Shown: in pieces, positions 30,237-39,917 of the stretch | How the letters are laid out: every line of letters starts with the position of its first letter | Numbering within the stretch: position 1 is the stretch's first letter | Source of the DNA: Marinobacter sp. | GTDB lineage: Bacteria; Pseudomonadota; Gammaproteobacteria; Pseudomonadales; Oleiphilaceae | Assembly: GCA_014359475.1 (NCBI GenBank) | Contig: JACIZI010000010.1 | Span: 1 to 64,000 of the forward strand | DNA length: 64,000 nucleotides | Direction: 5' to 3' | Notes under the pieces: generated by a model | Database searches by the model: none | What the model was told of the DNA's origin: nothing | Seen by the model: only the letters and a program-made list of their open reading frames with translations | Translations under genes and position numbers: made by a program

Positions 30237-31322
30237 ATGGCGATCAAGAACGCACTTCTGGTGGATGACTCCAAGGTGGCCCGGTTTGCGCTGAGCAAGC
30301 TCCTGGAAAGCAGGGAAATGCAGGTCAATATGGCAGGGTCTGCCGAGGAGGCACTCGACTTTCTGAACAGCAACGACGCCCCGGACGTGATCTTCATGGA
30401 TCACCTGATGCCGGGTATGAACGGCGTGGAAGCCACCAAGGCCATCAAGGGCAACCCCGGGACCGCCAACATTCCGATCATCATGTGCACTTCCAAGAAG
30501 TCGTCTTCCTTCATGGAAGAAGCACGCAGTTTCGGTGTGTACAACATCCTGACCAAACCACCCCACAACGAAGGGCTCAACCTGGTACTGGAACAGCTGG
30601 ACAACGATATCAGCCAGGGCACCTTGCCGGAACCACCCAAAGAAGGTGCCATCGCCGCAAACGGCGAAGACCAGGAACCCCTCAACGTCCCGGCCAATGC
30701 ATCCGTCGAGATTCCTTCTAAAGCAGAAGACCGTCAAGGTGGCTCTTCTATCGTTCCTCTTACCTCAGAACTGATAGAACAGATCGCCCGCTCTGCGGTG
30801 AAGACCCACATCAACAACCGCCTTCACGAATTGCTCAGCGACCTGTTCGATGAACAGTACCACCATATCAAGCGGGCACTCGACGACTCCATTCGCAAGA
30901 ACGAGAGCGCTGTCGAGCAGAAGATCAGCGCCATTTCCGAGCTGGTGGAAGAGCGCACCCGCAACCTGCGGGACGAAGTAGCGGCGGAGGTAAACCTGAG
31001 CCTGTCACGGGAAATGGCCGAACTGCGCAAGAGCCTTGCCAATAACGCCGGCTTCACCCGGGAACACATGGCGGAACTGAAAGACCACATCACCAGCGCG
31101 CAGACCCTCGACACCGAGTTCTGGCAGACCCTGCAGTCCGAAGCCCTGCAGCAGGCTCATGAAATATCCCGGGAAACTGCAGAAGACATCGCCCAACGCA
31201 CCATCGACCTGCATGAATCGAGGCAGAAGGCCGCCAACGCCCGTACCTACACGGTGGCGCTGGCCATCAGCCTGGGTGTGTTCACGGTAGGCATCGCCTG
31301 GCTGTCCGGCCTGTTCGGCTGA
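30237..31322 (+). CDS. response regulator with C-terminal helical region and membrane anchor
   Basis: Residues 1-125 are a complete receiver domain: the acidic pair Asp10-Asp11, the phospho-acceptor Asp55 in [11 protein letters not shown], Thr85 in IIMCTSKK, and Lys107 in LTKPP. There is no known output domain. Residues 180-330 are long helices rich in charged residues (probable coiled coil or bundle, with [20 protein letters not shown]). The last 27 residues contain a membrane helix ([19 protein letters not shown]). The layout resembles the helical part of chemoreceptors more than a DNA-binding regulator. No partner kinase is adjacent; the MORN gene lies just upstream. Confidence 0.85.
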   Translation: MAIKNALLVDDSKVARFALSKLLESREMQVNMAGSAEEALDFLNSNDAPDVIFMDHLMPGMNGVEATKAIKGNPGTANIPIIMCTSKKSSSFMEEARSFGVYNILTKPPHNEGLNLVLEQLDNDISQGTLPEPPKEGAIAANGEDQEPLNVPANASVEIPSKAEDRQGGSSIVPLTSELIEQIARSAVKTHINNRLHELLSDLFDEQYHHIKRALDDSIRKNESAVEQKISAISELVEERTRNLRDEVAAEVNLSLSREMAELRKSLANNAGFTREHMAELKDHITSAQTLDTEFWQTLQSEALQQAHEISRETAEDIAQRTIDLHESRQKAANARTYTVALAISLGVFTVGIAWLSGLFG

Positions 31323-31411
31323 TCAGACACCCTCCCTCATACCCGGATATCCGTACAAACGGCTATCCGGGCAAACGGCTATTTAATGAGTCCGATTCCC
31401 AAACGGTAACG

Positions 31412-31426
31412 GTTTTTTGCTAGAAT
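31412..31426 (+). promoter_or_regulatory. possible extended -10 promoter for the QueD-like gene
   Basis: TGCTAGAAT, an extended -10 element, ends at 31426, about 40 bases before the ATG at 31466. The best -35 match (TTCCCA) lies 19 bases upstream and is poor. This is a pattern match only. Confidence 0.35.
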
Positions 31427-31465
31427 TCCGCTATTAGAGCTGCATCCCCCTGTCGGACCTCCCTG

Positions 31466-32317
31466 ATGAATCATCTGTTTGTCGACAACCTCACCGTCAT
31501 AGACTTCGCTTACCTGGACCGGCAGCGGGGACTGGTGGGAGAAAGCTGGATAGTCGATGTGGTGCTGGGCGGCGAACTGGACGAGCAGGGCATGGTATTT
31601 GACTTCAGTAATGTCAAACGCACCATCAAACGGGTCATCGATGAACGGGTCGACCACCGGCTGGTGATCCCCGCCCGCTACCAGGGCCTCAGCCAATCCC
31701 AAGACACCCCGGGCCAGTTCCGCTGGCACCTGACCGACGGCACCCACATCGACCACCGTTCCCCTTCCGAAGCCGTGGTATGGCTGGAATCCGATCGTGT
31801 GGTTCCTTCGGTCGTGGCAAGGCTGCTGGAAAAGGAGCTGCAAGCGGTGCTCCCCGCCAACGTCACTTCCGTGGAAATCAGCCTGCGGGAAGAGGAAATC
31901 GACGGAGCCTACTACCACTACGTTCACGGCCTGAAAAAACATCTGGGCAACTGCCAGCGCATCGCCCACGGCCACCGCTCCCCGATTCGCATCGACCGCA
32001 ACGGCCACCGTGACTACTCCCTGGAAAACCACTGGGCCGCCCTGTGGCGCGACATCTACGTCGGCTCCGGGGAAGACGTGGCGCGCCGGGAGGTGGATGC
32101 CGATGGTACCGCCTACATCACCTTCGAGTACGAGGCCAATCAGGGTGAATTCGGGCTGACGCTGCCGGAAAGCCGCGTTTACATGATGGACACCGACACC
32201 ACCGTTGAACTGATTGCGGCCCACATGGCATCCCGGATCAAAACGGAGTATCCGGAGGATTCGGTTCGGGTCAAGGCCTATGAGGGAGTTGGCAAGGGTG
32301 CCATCGCTGTTCGCTGA
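31466..32317 (+). CDS. 6-pyruvoyl-tetrahydropterin synthase / QueD-like protein, tandem form
   Basis: A 283 aa protein, more than twice the usual length of QueD (about 120-140 aa). The N-terminal half has the family element GMVFDFSNVKRTIKRVIDE and DHRLVIP, but its first zinc-histidine region reads DFAYLD. The second half has NCQRIAHGHRSPIRI, resembling the Cys...HGH zinc/catalytic segment, and ends in a strand with VRVKAYEGVGKGA. It looks like two T-fold units in one chain. QueD makes 6-carboxy-tetrahydropterin for queuosine; whether this form does is inferred only. Confidence 0.75.
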   Translation: MNHLFVDNLTVIDFAYLDRQRGLVGESWIVDVVLGGELDEQGMVFDFSNVKRTIKRVIDERVDHRLVIPARYQGLSQSQDTPGQFRWHLTDGTHIDHRSPSEAVVWLESDRVVPSVVARLLEKELQAVLPANVTSVEISLREEEIDGAYYHYVHGLKKHLGNCQRIAHGHRSPIRIDRNGHRDYSLENHWAALWRDIYVGSGEDVARREVDADGTAYITFEYEANQGEFGLTLPESRVYMMDTDTTVELIAAHMASRIKTEYPEDSVRVKAYEGVGKGAIAVR

Positions 32318-32516
32318 CTGCTTGGCGCATGCTCTCAGCCCCGGCCTGCGAGATTCGGTGCCTGGAAGCGGGCGGAAGGCTTTCGAAAACATGCCCGTAA
32401 ATACGCCCCCAAATCTACATATCCAGGGGGTATATTCGGAGTGGCCGGAATGGGCCTTCACGTTCGCCAGAATATGCACCCGTCCCCCGACACTAAAAAT
32501 GGGGAAAAATCCTCAA

Positions 32517-33404
32517 TCAGCGCAGAATCACCAGCGGCTTTTTCGCCGTCTCCAGCATTTTGGTCGTGGTGCTACCCACCAGGAACCGTCGGATTCGGGA
32601 GTGGCCATAGGCGCCCATGATCAGCACGTCGATGTCGTGTTCTTCCTGATAGGCATGCAGGGTTTTCTCGACATCTCCTTCGCGAATGGCCAGGTGAACT
32701 TCCATGCCGGGAGTATTGAGGGCTTCTTTGGCGCGCTCTAACTGCACCCGGTGTTTCCCGGTTTCCGAGCCAACCATCACCAGATGCAGCGGCATACGCT
32801 TGAAGACCGGTGTGCCGGCCAACAGCTCAATACTCCGGAATGCTGTGGGGCTGCCGTCAAACGCCAGCATGGCACTGCGGGGTGCCTGAAACTGGTCCGG
32901 GACCAATAATACCGGCCGGTGAACACTGCGGATTACCGTTTCCAGTTGGCTGCCCACATGCCGGCCGGCGGCAGCGCTGCTCTCACCATGCAGTCCCATC
33001 ACGAACAACCGGGACTCCGGCTCCAGCTCAACCAGGGAGCTCGCCAGCTCGTCGTGGCGCTGGCGTTTGGTCGCCTTTTCAATACCGGCGGCCATCACAC
33101 GCTTTTCGGCTTGATCCAGCAAGAGATGGCCGTGCTTCAGGGCGAGTTTGCTGCGCTCCTGATCGAGGCTCACCAGTTCCTCCTGCAGTTGCTCCCGGCT
33201 GCCCAGGCCAATGCTGCCGCTCATATCCGTTTTGGCCGGGTACTTTTCCTCATCCAGCACGTGCAGAAGCATCAGAGGCACCTCCATGTGGCGGCTGGCC
33301 CAGGCGGAATAGTCACAGACGGCCAGTGCCGCCTCGGAGCCGTCGATACAGGCCACTACATGCAGAGGTTTCTGAACCTGAGGTTCGGGGTTTTCAGCTG
33401 TCAT
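32517..33404 (-). CDS. tandem universal stress protein
   Basis: A 295 aa protein with two UspA domains. The first ends in the ATP-binding GLHGESSAAAGRHVGS and the second in GAYGHSRIRRFLVGST, both fitting G-x2-G-x9-G-S/T, so both may bind nucleotide. The linker contains LLVPDQFQAPRSAMLAFDGS. It lies 13 bases downstream of a SulP transporter on the same strand, so the two are almost surely co-transcribed. Usp proteins are often paired with SulP or other ion transporters and may regulate them. Confidence 0.9.
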   Translation of the reverse strand: MTAENPEPQVQKPLHVVACIDGSEAALAVCDYSAWASRHMEVPLMLLHVLDEEKYPAKTDMSGSIGLGSREQLQEELVSLDQERSKLALKHGHLLLDQAEKRVMAAGIEKATKRQRHDELASSLVELEPESRLFVMGLHGESSAAAGRHVGSQLETVIRSVHRPVLLVPDQFQAPRSAMLAFDGSPTAFRSIELLAGTPVFKRMPLHLVMVGSETGKHRVQLERAKEALNTPGMEVHLAIREGDVEKTLHAYQEEHDIDVLIMGAYGHSRIRRFLVGSTTTKMLETAKKPLVILR

Positions 33405-33417
33405 GTTTTCAACTCCG

Positions 33418-34905
33418 TTAGTGGGCCATCAAACGTTCTACGGCATCGGGTTTGTCATGGACACCAAACCGGTCCACGATGGTAGCACTTGCCTCGTTCA
33501 GTCCGATAACCTCAACCTCCGCACCTTCGCGGCGGAATTTCACGACGGCCTTGTCCAGGGCGGCGACTGCCGTGATATCCCAGAAGTGTGCGCGGCTCAG
33601 ATCAATCACCACGTTGTCTGTCGCTTCCTTGAAATCGAAGGAGTCAATGAACTTCTCGGATGAGCTGAAGAACACCTGACCCACCACCTTGTAGGTCCGG
33701 GTGTCGGATGCCTCATCATAGTCCGAGCTCACCAGCATGTAATGACCAACCTTGTTGGCAAAGAACAGGGCCGCCAGAAGCACCCCGGCCAGCACGCCAA
33801 ACGCCAGATTGTGAGTAGCTACCACGACAATCACAGTCACCACCATAACGATGTTGGTGGACAGCGGGTGTTCTTTCAGATTCTTGATCGAGCCCCAGCT
33901 GAAGGTACCGATGGATACCATGATCATCACGGCCACCAGGGCCGCCATGGGGATCTGCACCAGCCATTGATCCAGTACCAGAACCATGACCAGAAGAAAC
34001 ACACCGGCAGTCAGGGTGGAGAGCCGCGTACGGCCACCGGATTTGATGTTGATGATGGACTGGCCAATCATGGCACAACCGGCCATGCCGCCCAGCAGGC
34101 CTGAGCCGATGTTGGCGATACCCTGCCCCTTGCACTCGCGGTTGCGGTCACTGGTGGTATCGGTCAGATCGTCAACGATGGTGGCGGTCATCATGGACTC
34201 CAGCAGGCCCACGACGGTCAAGCCCACGGAATACGGCAGGATGATCATGAGAGTTTCCAGGTTTAACGGCACGTCCGGCCACAGGAAAATTGGCAGGGTG
34301 TCCGGCAACTGGCCCATATCACCAACGGTCCGGATATCGATGTTGTAGACTATGGCCACGGCGGTCAGCACCACAATACAGATCAATGGCGAGGGCAGGA
34401 TTTTCCCAACAACCGGAATCAGTGGAAACAGGTAGATGATACCCAGGCCCGCCGCTGTCATGGCGTAAACATGCCAGGTAACATTGGTCAGCTCCGGCAG
34501 CTGGGCCATGAAAATAAGAATCGCCAGCGCGTTCACAAACCCGGTGACAACAGACCGGGAGACAAAGCGCATCAGAGCGCCAAGTTTCAGGTAGCCAGCA
34601 ACAATCTGCAAAACACCCGTCAGCAACGTGGCGGCCAGCAGGTACTCAAGGCCATGCTCCTTCACCAGCGTGACCATCAACAGCGCCATGGCGCCGGTGG
34701 CGGCGGAAATCATGCCGGGTCGGCCGCCGACAAAGGCGATGACAACGGCAATACAGAAAGAAGCGTAGAGGCCGACTTTCGGGTCTACCCCGGCGATGAT
34801 GGAGAACGCAATTGCCTCCGGAATCAGAGCCAGAGCCACCACGATACCGGCAAGCAGATCACCGCGAACATTGGACAACCAGTTGTTTCGTATACTGCTG
34901 AGCAT
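33418..34905 (-). CDS. SulP/SLC26-family anion transporter with STAS domain
   Basis: A 495 aa inner-membrane transporter. The N-terminal 370 residues hold 10-14 hydrophobic segments with SulP signatures ([40 protein letters not shown]). The last 110 residues are a STAS domain ([20 protein letters not shown]). Substrates in the family include sulfate and bicarbonate. No carbonic anhydrase is nearby, so the substrate is open. The adjacent tandem Usp gene is the likely regulatory partner. Confidence 0.9.
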   Translation of the reverse strand: MLSSIRNNWLSNVRGDLLAGIVVALALIPEAIAFSIIAGVDPKVGLYASFCIAVVIAFVGGRPGMISAATGAMALLMVTLVKEHGLEYLLAATLLTGVLQIVAGYLKLGALMRFVSRSVVTGFVNALAILIFMAQLPELTNVTWHVYAMTAAGLGIIYLFPLIPVVGKILPSPLICIVVLTAVAIVYNIDIRTVGDMGQLPDTLPIFLWPDVPLNLETLMIILPYSVGLTVVGLLESMMTATIVDDLTDTTSDRNRECKGQGIANIGSGLLGGMAGCAMIGQSIINIKSGGRTRLSTLTAGVFLLVMVLVLDQWLVQIPMAALVAVMIMVSIGTFSWGSIKNLKEHPLSTNIVMVVTVIVVVATHNLAFGVLAGVLLAALFFANKVGHYMLVSSDYDEASDTRTYKVVGQVFFSSSEKFIDSFDFKEATDNVVIDLSRAHFWDITAVAALDKAVVKFRREGAEVEVIGLNEASATIVDRFGVHDKPDAVERLMAH

Positions 34906-35622
34906 ATTCAGTTTACCCGATCAGAAGTTAATAAGATGCTGATCCCCAACCTCTGAAGCGGCTGCAACAGGACCAATCAGTCACGTCACCCACGGATTGC
35001 TCAAAAATAAAAGCAGACAGATTGGCTTGTACCCGGACGACGCATTGCCGGGAACATTATGAGTAAAGCCAGAGATCACCGTTTTGGGCATTGCCAGACA
35101 ACCGCAGTTCCGTCAACGAAACGTTGAGACAAACGAATCCATGCACCTGAAAACGGCACAATGAATAGAGGTGTAAACCTTGCTCAACAGATAAACGAGG
35201 TAGGAGGTAAAACCTGAGCGCCAGGGCAGAACCATCGTCACAGTCTGGTTTCGGTATCTTTGATAAACGCCATGAATCGCGTAAAAGAGGGCGCGAATAC
35301 TACCAGAGTTTCCCATGGAAGGCGAGGCAGGCTGGCAAACTTCCGGGCACGATACCAGCAGCCCGCCGGACTCAAGGCCTTCAGATGCCCGCCTGCAGGT
35401 TTCGCCATGGAGGATGCAACGTTCATGCTGCTCATCAGGTCTGGTTGCGGCGATCGGTCTGGAGAAACTGGTCAAAAACCAATCGACCGAGAGACCAGGC
35501 AGGATGTCGCGAATGTCTTTACATTCTTTTCAGCAGTGTGCCATATTGGTCTGCCCGGTAGTTAATGCAGTCGCCAGGCAGTTAGTATTCTCGCTAACCA
35601 CCATGCTCTGGAAAGAGTTAAA
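34906..35622. other. 717-base region without a convincing gene
   Basis: Several short frames on both strands (up to 120 codons, minus strand, 35113-35475) have no family signature, no good ribosome binding site and no conserved neighbour. An AGGAGG at 35203-35208 is followed by no suitable start codon. The 3' end must hold the promoter of the Crp/Fnr-type gene. The region may contain decayed genes or a small RNA, but nothing can be named. Confidence 0.4.
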
Positions 35623-36342
35623 ATGACCGACAGGCCCGAGCCACTTCAGAACAGGCTTCTTGCCGCCCTGTCTGATGATGCCCGCAAGCGTATTTTCCCG
35701 AAGCTGAAACTGATTGAGATGTCCCTTGGGGACGTGATCTACGAGTCCGACCAAGCCATTGAATACGTCTATTTTCCCGTGGACTGCATTATTTCACTGC
35801 TTTATGTGATGGTGAACGGTGCGTCTGCCGAAATTTCCGTGGTCGGCAAGGAGGGGATGGCTGGCGTCGCGGTGATCATGGGCGGTGAAAGCACCCCAAA
35901 CCGGTTTATTGTGCAGAGCCACGGCCACGCCTACCGGTTGCCCGCCGCTGAACTGAAACACGAATTCAACGAGCATTCCGAAATACGCATCATTACCCTG
36001 CGTTTTACCCAGGCGCTGATCACCCAGATGTCACAAACGGCGGTCTGCAACCGGCATCACTCCATCGACCAACAGTTGTGCCGCTGGCTGCTGTTGTCGC
36101 TGGACCGCCTGGAGGGCAACGAGCTGAACATGACCCAGGAACTCATTGCCAACATGCTGGGCGTTCGCCGCGAAGGCGTAACCGAAGCCGCTGGCAAACT
36201 ACAGAGGCTGGGGGTCATAAACTATCGGCGTGGGCGGATAATGGTGCTTGATCGGCCGAAGCTCGAATCCCTCTGCTGCGAATGCTATAACGTGGTCAGA
36301 CGAGAGAATCTGCGCCTGGAATCCAAAGGTTTGGCCACTTAG
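35623..36342 (+). CDS. Crp/Fnr-family transcriptional regulator
   Basis: A 239 aa regulator with a cyclic-nucleotide-binding-type beta barrel (about 15-145, with VYFPVDCIISLLYVMVNGAS and EGMAGVAVIMGG). A Crp winged helix follows (about 150-225), with recognition helix region TQELIANMLGVRREGVTEAAG. The Fnr-type N-terminal cysteines are absent, so this is not an Fe-S oxygen sensor; the effector is unknown. Regulators of this subtype often sit beside CheB/CheR-PAS hybrid and receiver genes. Here only remnants of those follow. Confidence 0.88.
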   Translation: MTDRPEPLQNRLLAALSDDARKRIFPKLKLIEMSLGDVIYESDQAIEYVYFPVDCIISLLYVMVNGASAEISVVGKEGMAGVAVIMGGESTPNRFIVQSHGHAYRLPAAELKHEFNEHSEIRIITLRFTQALITQMSQTAVCNRHHSIDQQLCRWLLLSLDRLEGNELNMTQELIANMLGVRREGVTEAAGKLQRLGVINYRRGRIMVLDRPKLESLCCECYNVVRRENLRLESKGLAT

Positions 36343-36358
36343 GGTTAAGGAAGCGATA

Positions 36359-37018
36359 ATGACAACCATCGACGGACTTTCATGGTCGGAAAACCGCGCC
36401 CGGCTTCGCCAGCAAGCCGAAGTGTTGATTCGTAAAGGTGCGGCCAGTGAAACCGAACTCACCGAAGACCTGGCCCACTATTATGCGCTGTATAAATTTG
36501 CGCCAGCAGCGTATCTGGTTGTATCCCGCGATGGACGGGTGACTGAGAGCAACGTCGCCGCGGATGCACTCTGCCCGATTGCGTCTATGTTATTCCCGCC
36601 AATGCTGAGCTGACGGTTGTAAACGGCCGACTGAAGCTCGGGCAGCCCAAAGAGCCCCGGGGCATGCGCCTGCCGATCAATGTATTGTTTTCATCCCTGG
36701 CCAGTGCCCGCAACGAGCGGGCAATCGCCGTGGTGCTTTCCGGCATGGGCTCGGACGGCACACTGGGCCTGCAGGCGATCCGCGCCGTGGGTGGCCTGGC
36801 GGTTCCGGATAAGGGAGAGTTCACGATCGCCCTCGCGGGGCCAGATTCGGAGAATTGTGCAGATACCGCCAGTTGCAGCGTATTGGCATTTTTTCGACAA
36901 GTCGGACATCATAGACACCATGTCTGAGCGCGCCCGTGCACCGTTGCCGGACAGGCTCAGTCAGCGTACAAACCAGACCTTTCTCTCCGGGCACATTCAG
37001 AACAGGCGGAATCAATGA
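36359..37018 (+). pseudogene. mosaic of signalling-gene remnants (PAS start, CheB core, receiver tail)
   Basis: Three reading frames carry pieces of different genes. From the ATG at 36359 to about 36580 there is the start of a PAS protein (YALYKFAPAAYLVVSRDGRV). From about 36573 a second frame reads a CheB methylesterase fragment (DCVYVIPANAELTVVNGRL, then AVVLSGMGSDGTLGL), ending near 36800. From about 36880 a third frame has HFFDKSDIIDTM, like the C-terminus of a CheY-type receiver, with a stop at 37018. None is complete. Successive deletions in a signalling locus explain this best. Crp/Fnr lies upstream and an MscS channel downstream. Confidence 0.72.
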
Positions 37019-37070
37019 TTAACACGACCTTTCCCGGCCTGCCCGGTTCGGGCCACAGGAACGATGCTTG

Positions 37071-39731
37071 ATGTCGTTCTGGCGAAACTGCTCAGGCCTG
37101 AGGCGCCATCAGCAAGGTGCCCCCGGGCGCTTTTTGTCTGCGAGCATTGGCTGCCTGATAGTAGTTCTGAGTTGGTCCGCCGCTGCCCAGCAAAAAGACA
37201 GTACCCGCCCTGAAACGCCCGAGGCTGCCCCCATTGAGGTGCCCGCCGCATCCGAAACGCCCGCGCCGGTAGCGATTGATGAATTGTCCGAGTCCCGGTC
37301 CGGGATCCAGGCGGAAATCCGCACGCTGCAGGAGGCGCTTACTCAGCGACAGCAAGCCCTGGAAAATACCCGGGAACGACTTGCTTTTGCTGAGACCTGG
37401 CGCAAACGCTTGCAGTCCGAGTATGAGGGTTTGCAGCGGCGACTGGCGACCGCCGGTCTGGATCTGACCCGGGAATATGCCAACCTGCTTCGCCGCCGGC
37501 TCGATCGGCTGGAGCGCCAGCACCTGGCCGATAATCTGACAGAGACCATCAAAGGCCAGTTGGAAGCAGCGCGCATGGAGCAGTTCCGGCTGGAAGAGTT
37601 CGATGCGCTGTTACAGCCATCGGAGGCGACCGGTAATGCTCTGGCGCAGCGTCGCACCGAACTTCTGACGAAACTCGGCGCTGCCGTAACGGCCCACCTG
37701 GAAGCGCTCAACAACTATTTTGCGTCGGTCAATGCCACCCAGGAACTGATCATCAACTATCAGTCTCTGCTGCGCCAGCGTCTGTTCTGGTTGCCCAGCA
37801 CGGACCCTGTGCACCTTCAGTCTTTCCCGGAACTGGTGAGCGCCCTCGCCTGGCTGTTCGATCCCGGCCGCGGGCGTGACCTTGCAAAGGGAGCTCAGGC
37901 GGCAGTGCGGTCCCATCCGGCGCTGAGTGTGTTTCTGGCATTGCTGCTGGCCGGGCTGGCGGCCAGCAGGACCCGAACCCGGCGTGCGCTGGACGCTGCG
38001 GGACAAAGCATTGGTAATGTCGCCCGGGATCGCATTCGCCACACGTTCGCTGGCCTGGGGTATTCAATTATTCTGGCGCTGACGGGCACAGTTGCACTGA
38101 TGTTGCTGGCACTGCTGGTGTCACCGGCAGGAGACTTCGGGGCGGAACTGTCCACGGGGTTTAGAAATGCTGCGTTCCTGTTTTTCCTGCTCAGCATGGT
38201 GTTCCAGGTCGCGCGCCCCGGCGGGCTTGGTGAGCGTCATTTCAAGTGGCGCGCCGCCACCCTGGACGCCATCCGCCGCGGCATGCCGAGACTCCTCATT
38301 GTGATGGTGCCGGCAGCCATACTGACACCCCTGACCGAAGCGGCAATCGAGGAGTCATTCCGGGACAGTCTGGGCCGTGTCGTCTTTGCAGTGGCATCCA
38401 TTGCTCTGGCGTTGTTCAGCCACCGCGTACTGAAGCCCGGCCTGGCACCTGATGCCAGTGGCAAGGTGCCATTAACGTCGCGGCTGATTTATCTGGCGGT
38501 GGTTGCCACGCCGCTGATTCTCATGGGCTTCTCACTGTATGGTTATCATTACACAGCCGTCCAGCTTGAAGGCACTCTGTTTATCACGGCCTGCTGGGTG
38601 GGCGTGGTTGCCCTGTTCTATTACCTGGCCCTCAGAGCACTGTCTGTGCGGGAACGACGACTAACCCTTGAGCGTCTGAGGGAACAGCGCGCCGCCGAAC
38701 GGGAGATGGCAGCAGTCAGGGAAGCCGCCGATGCCTCCGGTGAGGGGCTGCCAGCCACACTGGACATGCCGGAAATGGACCTGCAAGACATCAGCCACCA
38801 GAGCAAGACACTGTTGCGGATACTGGCCGCAGCACTCACCGTTGTGGGCCTCTGGATGCTCTGGGCCAACGTGTTTCCCGCCTTCCGGTTTCTGGATGAA
38901 ATCACCCTGTGGACCGTTGCGCCACTGGCTGACGGCGGTCAGCCCCTTGCGGTGACACTGGAAGATCTGTTGCTGTCGCTCCTGCTTGGTACCGCCACGG
39001 TGATGGCGGCCCGCAACCTGCCCGGAATGCTGGAAGTCGCCGTGCTCAGCCGCATGGAACTGGCACCGGGCACCGGCTATGCCATTACCACGCTGGCCAC
39101 CTATGTGATTGTCATCATCGGTGTGGTGATGACTTTCGGTGCCCTGGGCGCCCAGTGGTCCAAACTTCAGTGGCTGGTTGCCGCTCTTGGTGTGGGGCTC
39201 GGGTTCGGGTTGCAGGAAATCGTTGCCAATTTTGTCTCTGGCATCATTATTCTGTTCGAGCGGCCCATTCGGGTGGGTGACACCGTGACCGTCGGTGGCA
39301 AGACCGGCACCGTGGCGCGCATCCGTATCCGCGCGACCACATTGATAGACTGGGACCGTAAGGAACAGATTGTCCCCAACAAGACCTTCGTGACCCAGGA
39401 TCTGACCAACTGGACGCTGTCGGACGCCATTACCCGGGTGATTGTCCGGGTGGGCGTGGCTTATGGTTCGGATATCGACACAGTGCACGATCTGCTCAGC
39501 GATGTCGCCATGGCCAACAGCAGGGTGGTCAGGGATCCGCCACCGGCGGTGTTCTGCGTGGCGCTGGCAGACAGCAGTATTAATTTTGAAATGAGGGTCT
39601 TCGTGAAATCCATGCTCGACATCATGCCGCTGTCACACGAGCTGCATGCCGCCATCACCCATACACTGCGCGACGCAGGCATCCAGATTCCGTTCCCGCA
39701 GCGGGATATCCATATAAAAACGGATGCCTAG
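37071..39731 (+). CDS. large MscS-family mechanosensitive channel (MscK/MscM-like)
   Basis: An 886 aa inner-membrane channel that would open on membrane tension to release osmolytes. A signal-like segment (about 18-40) precedes a periplasmic coiled coil (70-215, with LQEALTQRQQALENTRERLA). Many membrane helices follow, and then the MscS core: pore helix region LQWLVAALGVGLGFGLQEIV, FVSGIIILFERPIRVGDTV and a cytoplasmic beta domain. It lacks the much longer N-terminus of MscK (about 1120 aa). The ATG at 37071 follows AGGA at ten bases. Its stop codon lies in the left tip of a palindromic element. Confidence 0.9.
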   Translation: MSFWRNCSGLRRHQQGAPGRFLSASIGCLIVVLSWSAAAQQKDSTRPETPEAAPIEVPAASETPAPVAIDELSESRSGIQAEIRTLQEALTQRQQALENTRERLAFAETWRKRLQSEYEGLQRRLATAGLDLTREYANLLRRRLDRLERQHLADNLTETIKGQLEAARMEQFRLEEFDALLQPSEATGNALAQRRTELLTKLGAAVTAHLEALNNYFASVNATQELIINYQSLLRQRLFWLPSTDPVHLQSFPELVSALAWLFDPGRGRDLAKGAQAAVRSHPALSVFLALLLAGLAASRTRTRRALDAAGQSIGNVARDRIRHTFAGLGYSIILALTGTVALMLLALLVSPAGDFGAELSTGFRNAAFLFFLLSMVFQVARPGGLGERHFKWRAATLDAIRRGMPRLLIVMVPAAILTPLTEAAIEESFRDSLGRVVFAVASIALALFSHRVLKPGLAPDASGKVPLTSRLIYLAVVATPLILMGFSLYGYHYTAVQLEGTLFITACWVGVVALFYYLALRALSVRERRLTLERLREQRAAEREMAAVREAADASGEGLPATLDMPEMDLQDISHQSKTLLRILAAALTVVGLWMLWANVFPAFRFLDEITLWTVAPLADGGQPLAVTLEDLLLSLLLGTATVMAARNLPGMLEVAVLSRMELAPGTGYAITTLATYVIVIIGVVMTFGALGAQWSKLQWLVAALGVGLGFGLQEIVANFVSGIIILFERPIRVGDTVTVGGKTGTVARIRIRATTLIDWDRKEQIVPNKTFVTQDLTNWTLSDAITRVIVRVGVAYGSDIDTVHDLLSDVAMANSRVVRDPPPAVFCVALADSSINFEMRVFVKSMLDIMPLSHELHAAITHTLRDAGIQIPFPQRDIHIKTDA

Positions 39732-39894
39732 CAGCCTGTCAGGCTTAAGTAATCGTCGCGAGCAAGGTGGGAAAGCGGCGCAGATTTTCTGGATTTTGAG
39801 GCGCATAGTGGTTCTATGCAACGAAAAAGCCGGGAAATATGAGCCGCTTTCCCACCGGCGCAGTAGATTAGCCTTAAGTCCGACAGGCTGCTAG
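39728..39894. repeat. nested palindrome, MITE-like element
   Basis: The element is 167 bases long with three nested arm pairs: outer arms 39728-39749 and 39873-39894 (20 of 22 bases complementary), middle arms 39766-39779 and 39843-39856 (14 of 14, GGTGGGAAAGCGGC), and a central hairpin GCATAG...CTATGC at 39803-39819. CTAG stands at both ends and may be a target duplication or part of the repeat. It has no coding capacity. It supplies the stop codon context of the channel gene and could fold the mRNA 3' end. Confidence 0.72.
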
Positions 39895-39917
39895 TGTCCC
39901 CGATACCCGATAGCGTA

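Noticed and set aside
31342-31371. Inverted repeat CCCGGATA...TATCCGGG after the response-regulator gene, considered as terminator
   Set aside because: The stem is eight bases with a long loop and no T-run follows, so termination is not supported.
35161-35217. 18-codon plus-strand frame beginning ATGAATAGAGG
   Set aside because: Too short to judge and lacking a proper ribosome binding site. Nothing downstream suggests a leader peptide.
35113-35475. 120-codon minus-strand frame in the gap before the Crp/Fnr gene
   Set aside because: No recognisable domain, erratic composition and no ribosome binding site. Other frames of similar length overlap it on the plus strand.
37071-39731. Channel considered as full-length MscK/KefA
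   Set aside because: The MscS core and coiled coil are present, but it is about 230 residues shorter than MscK, so only the wider family is claimed.
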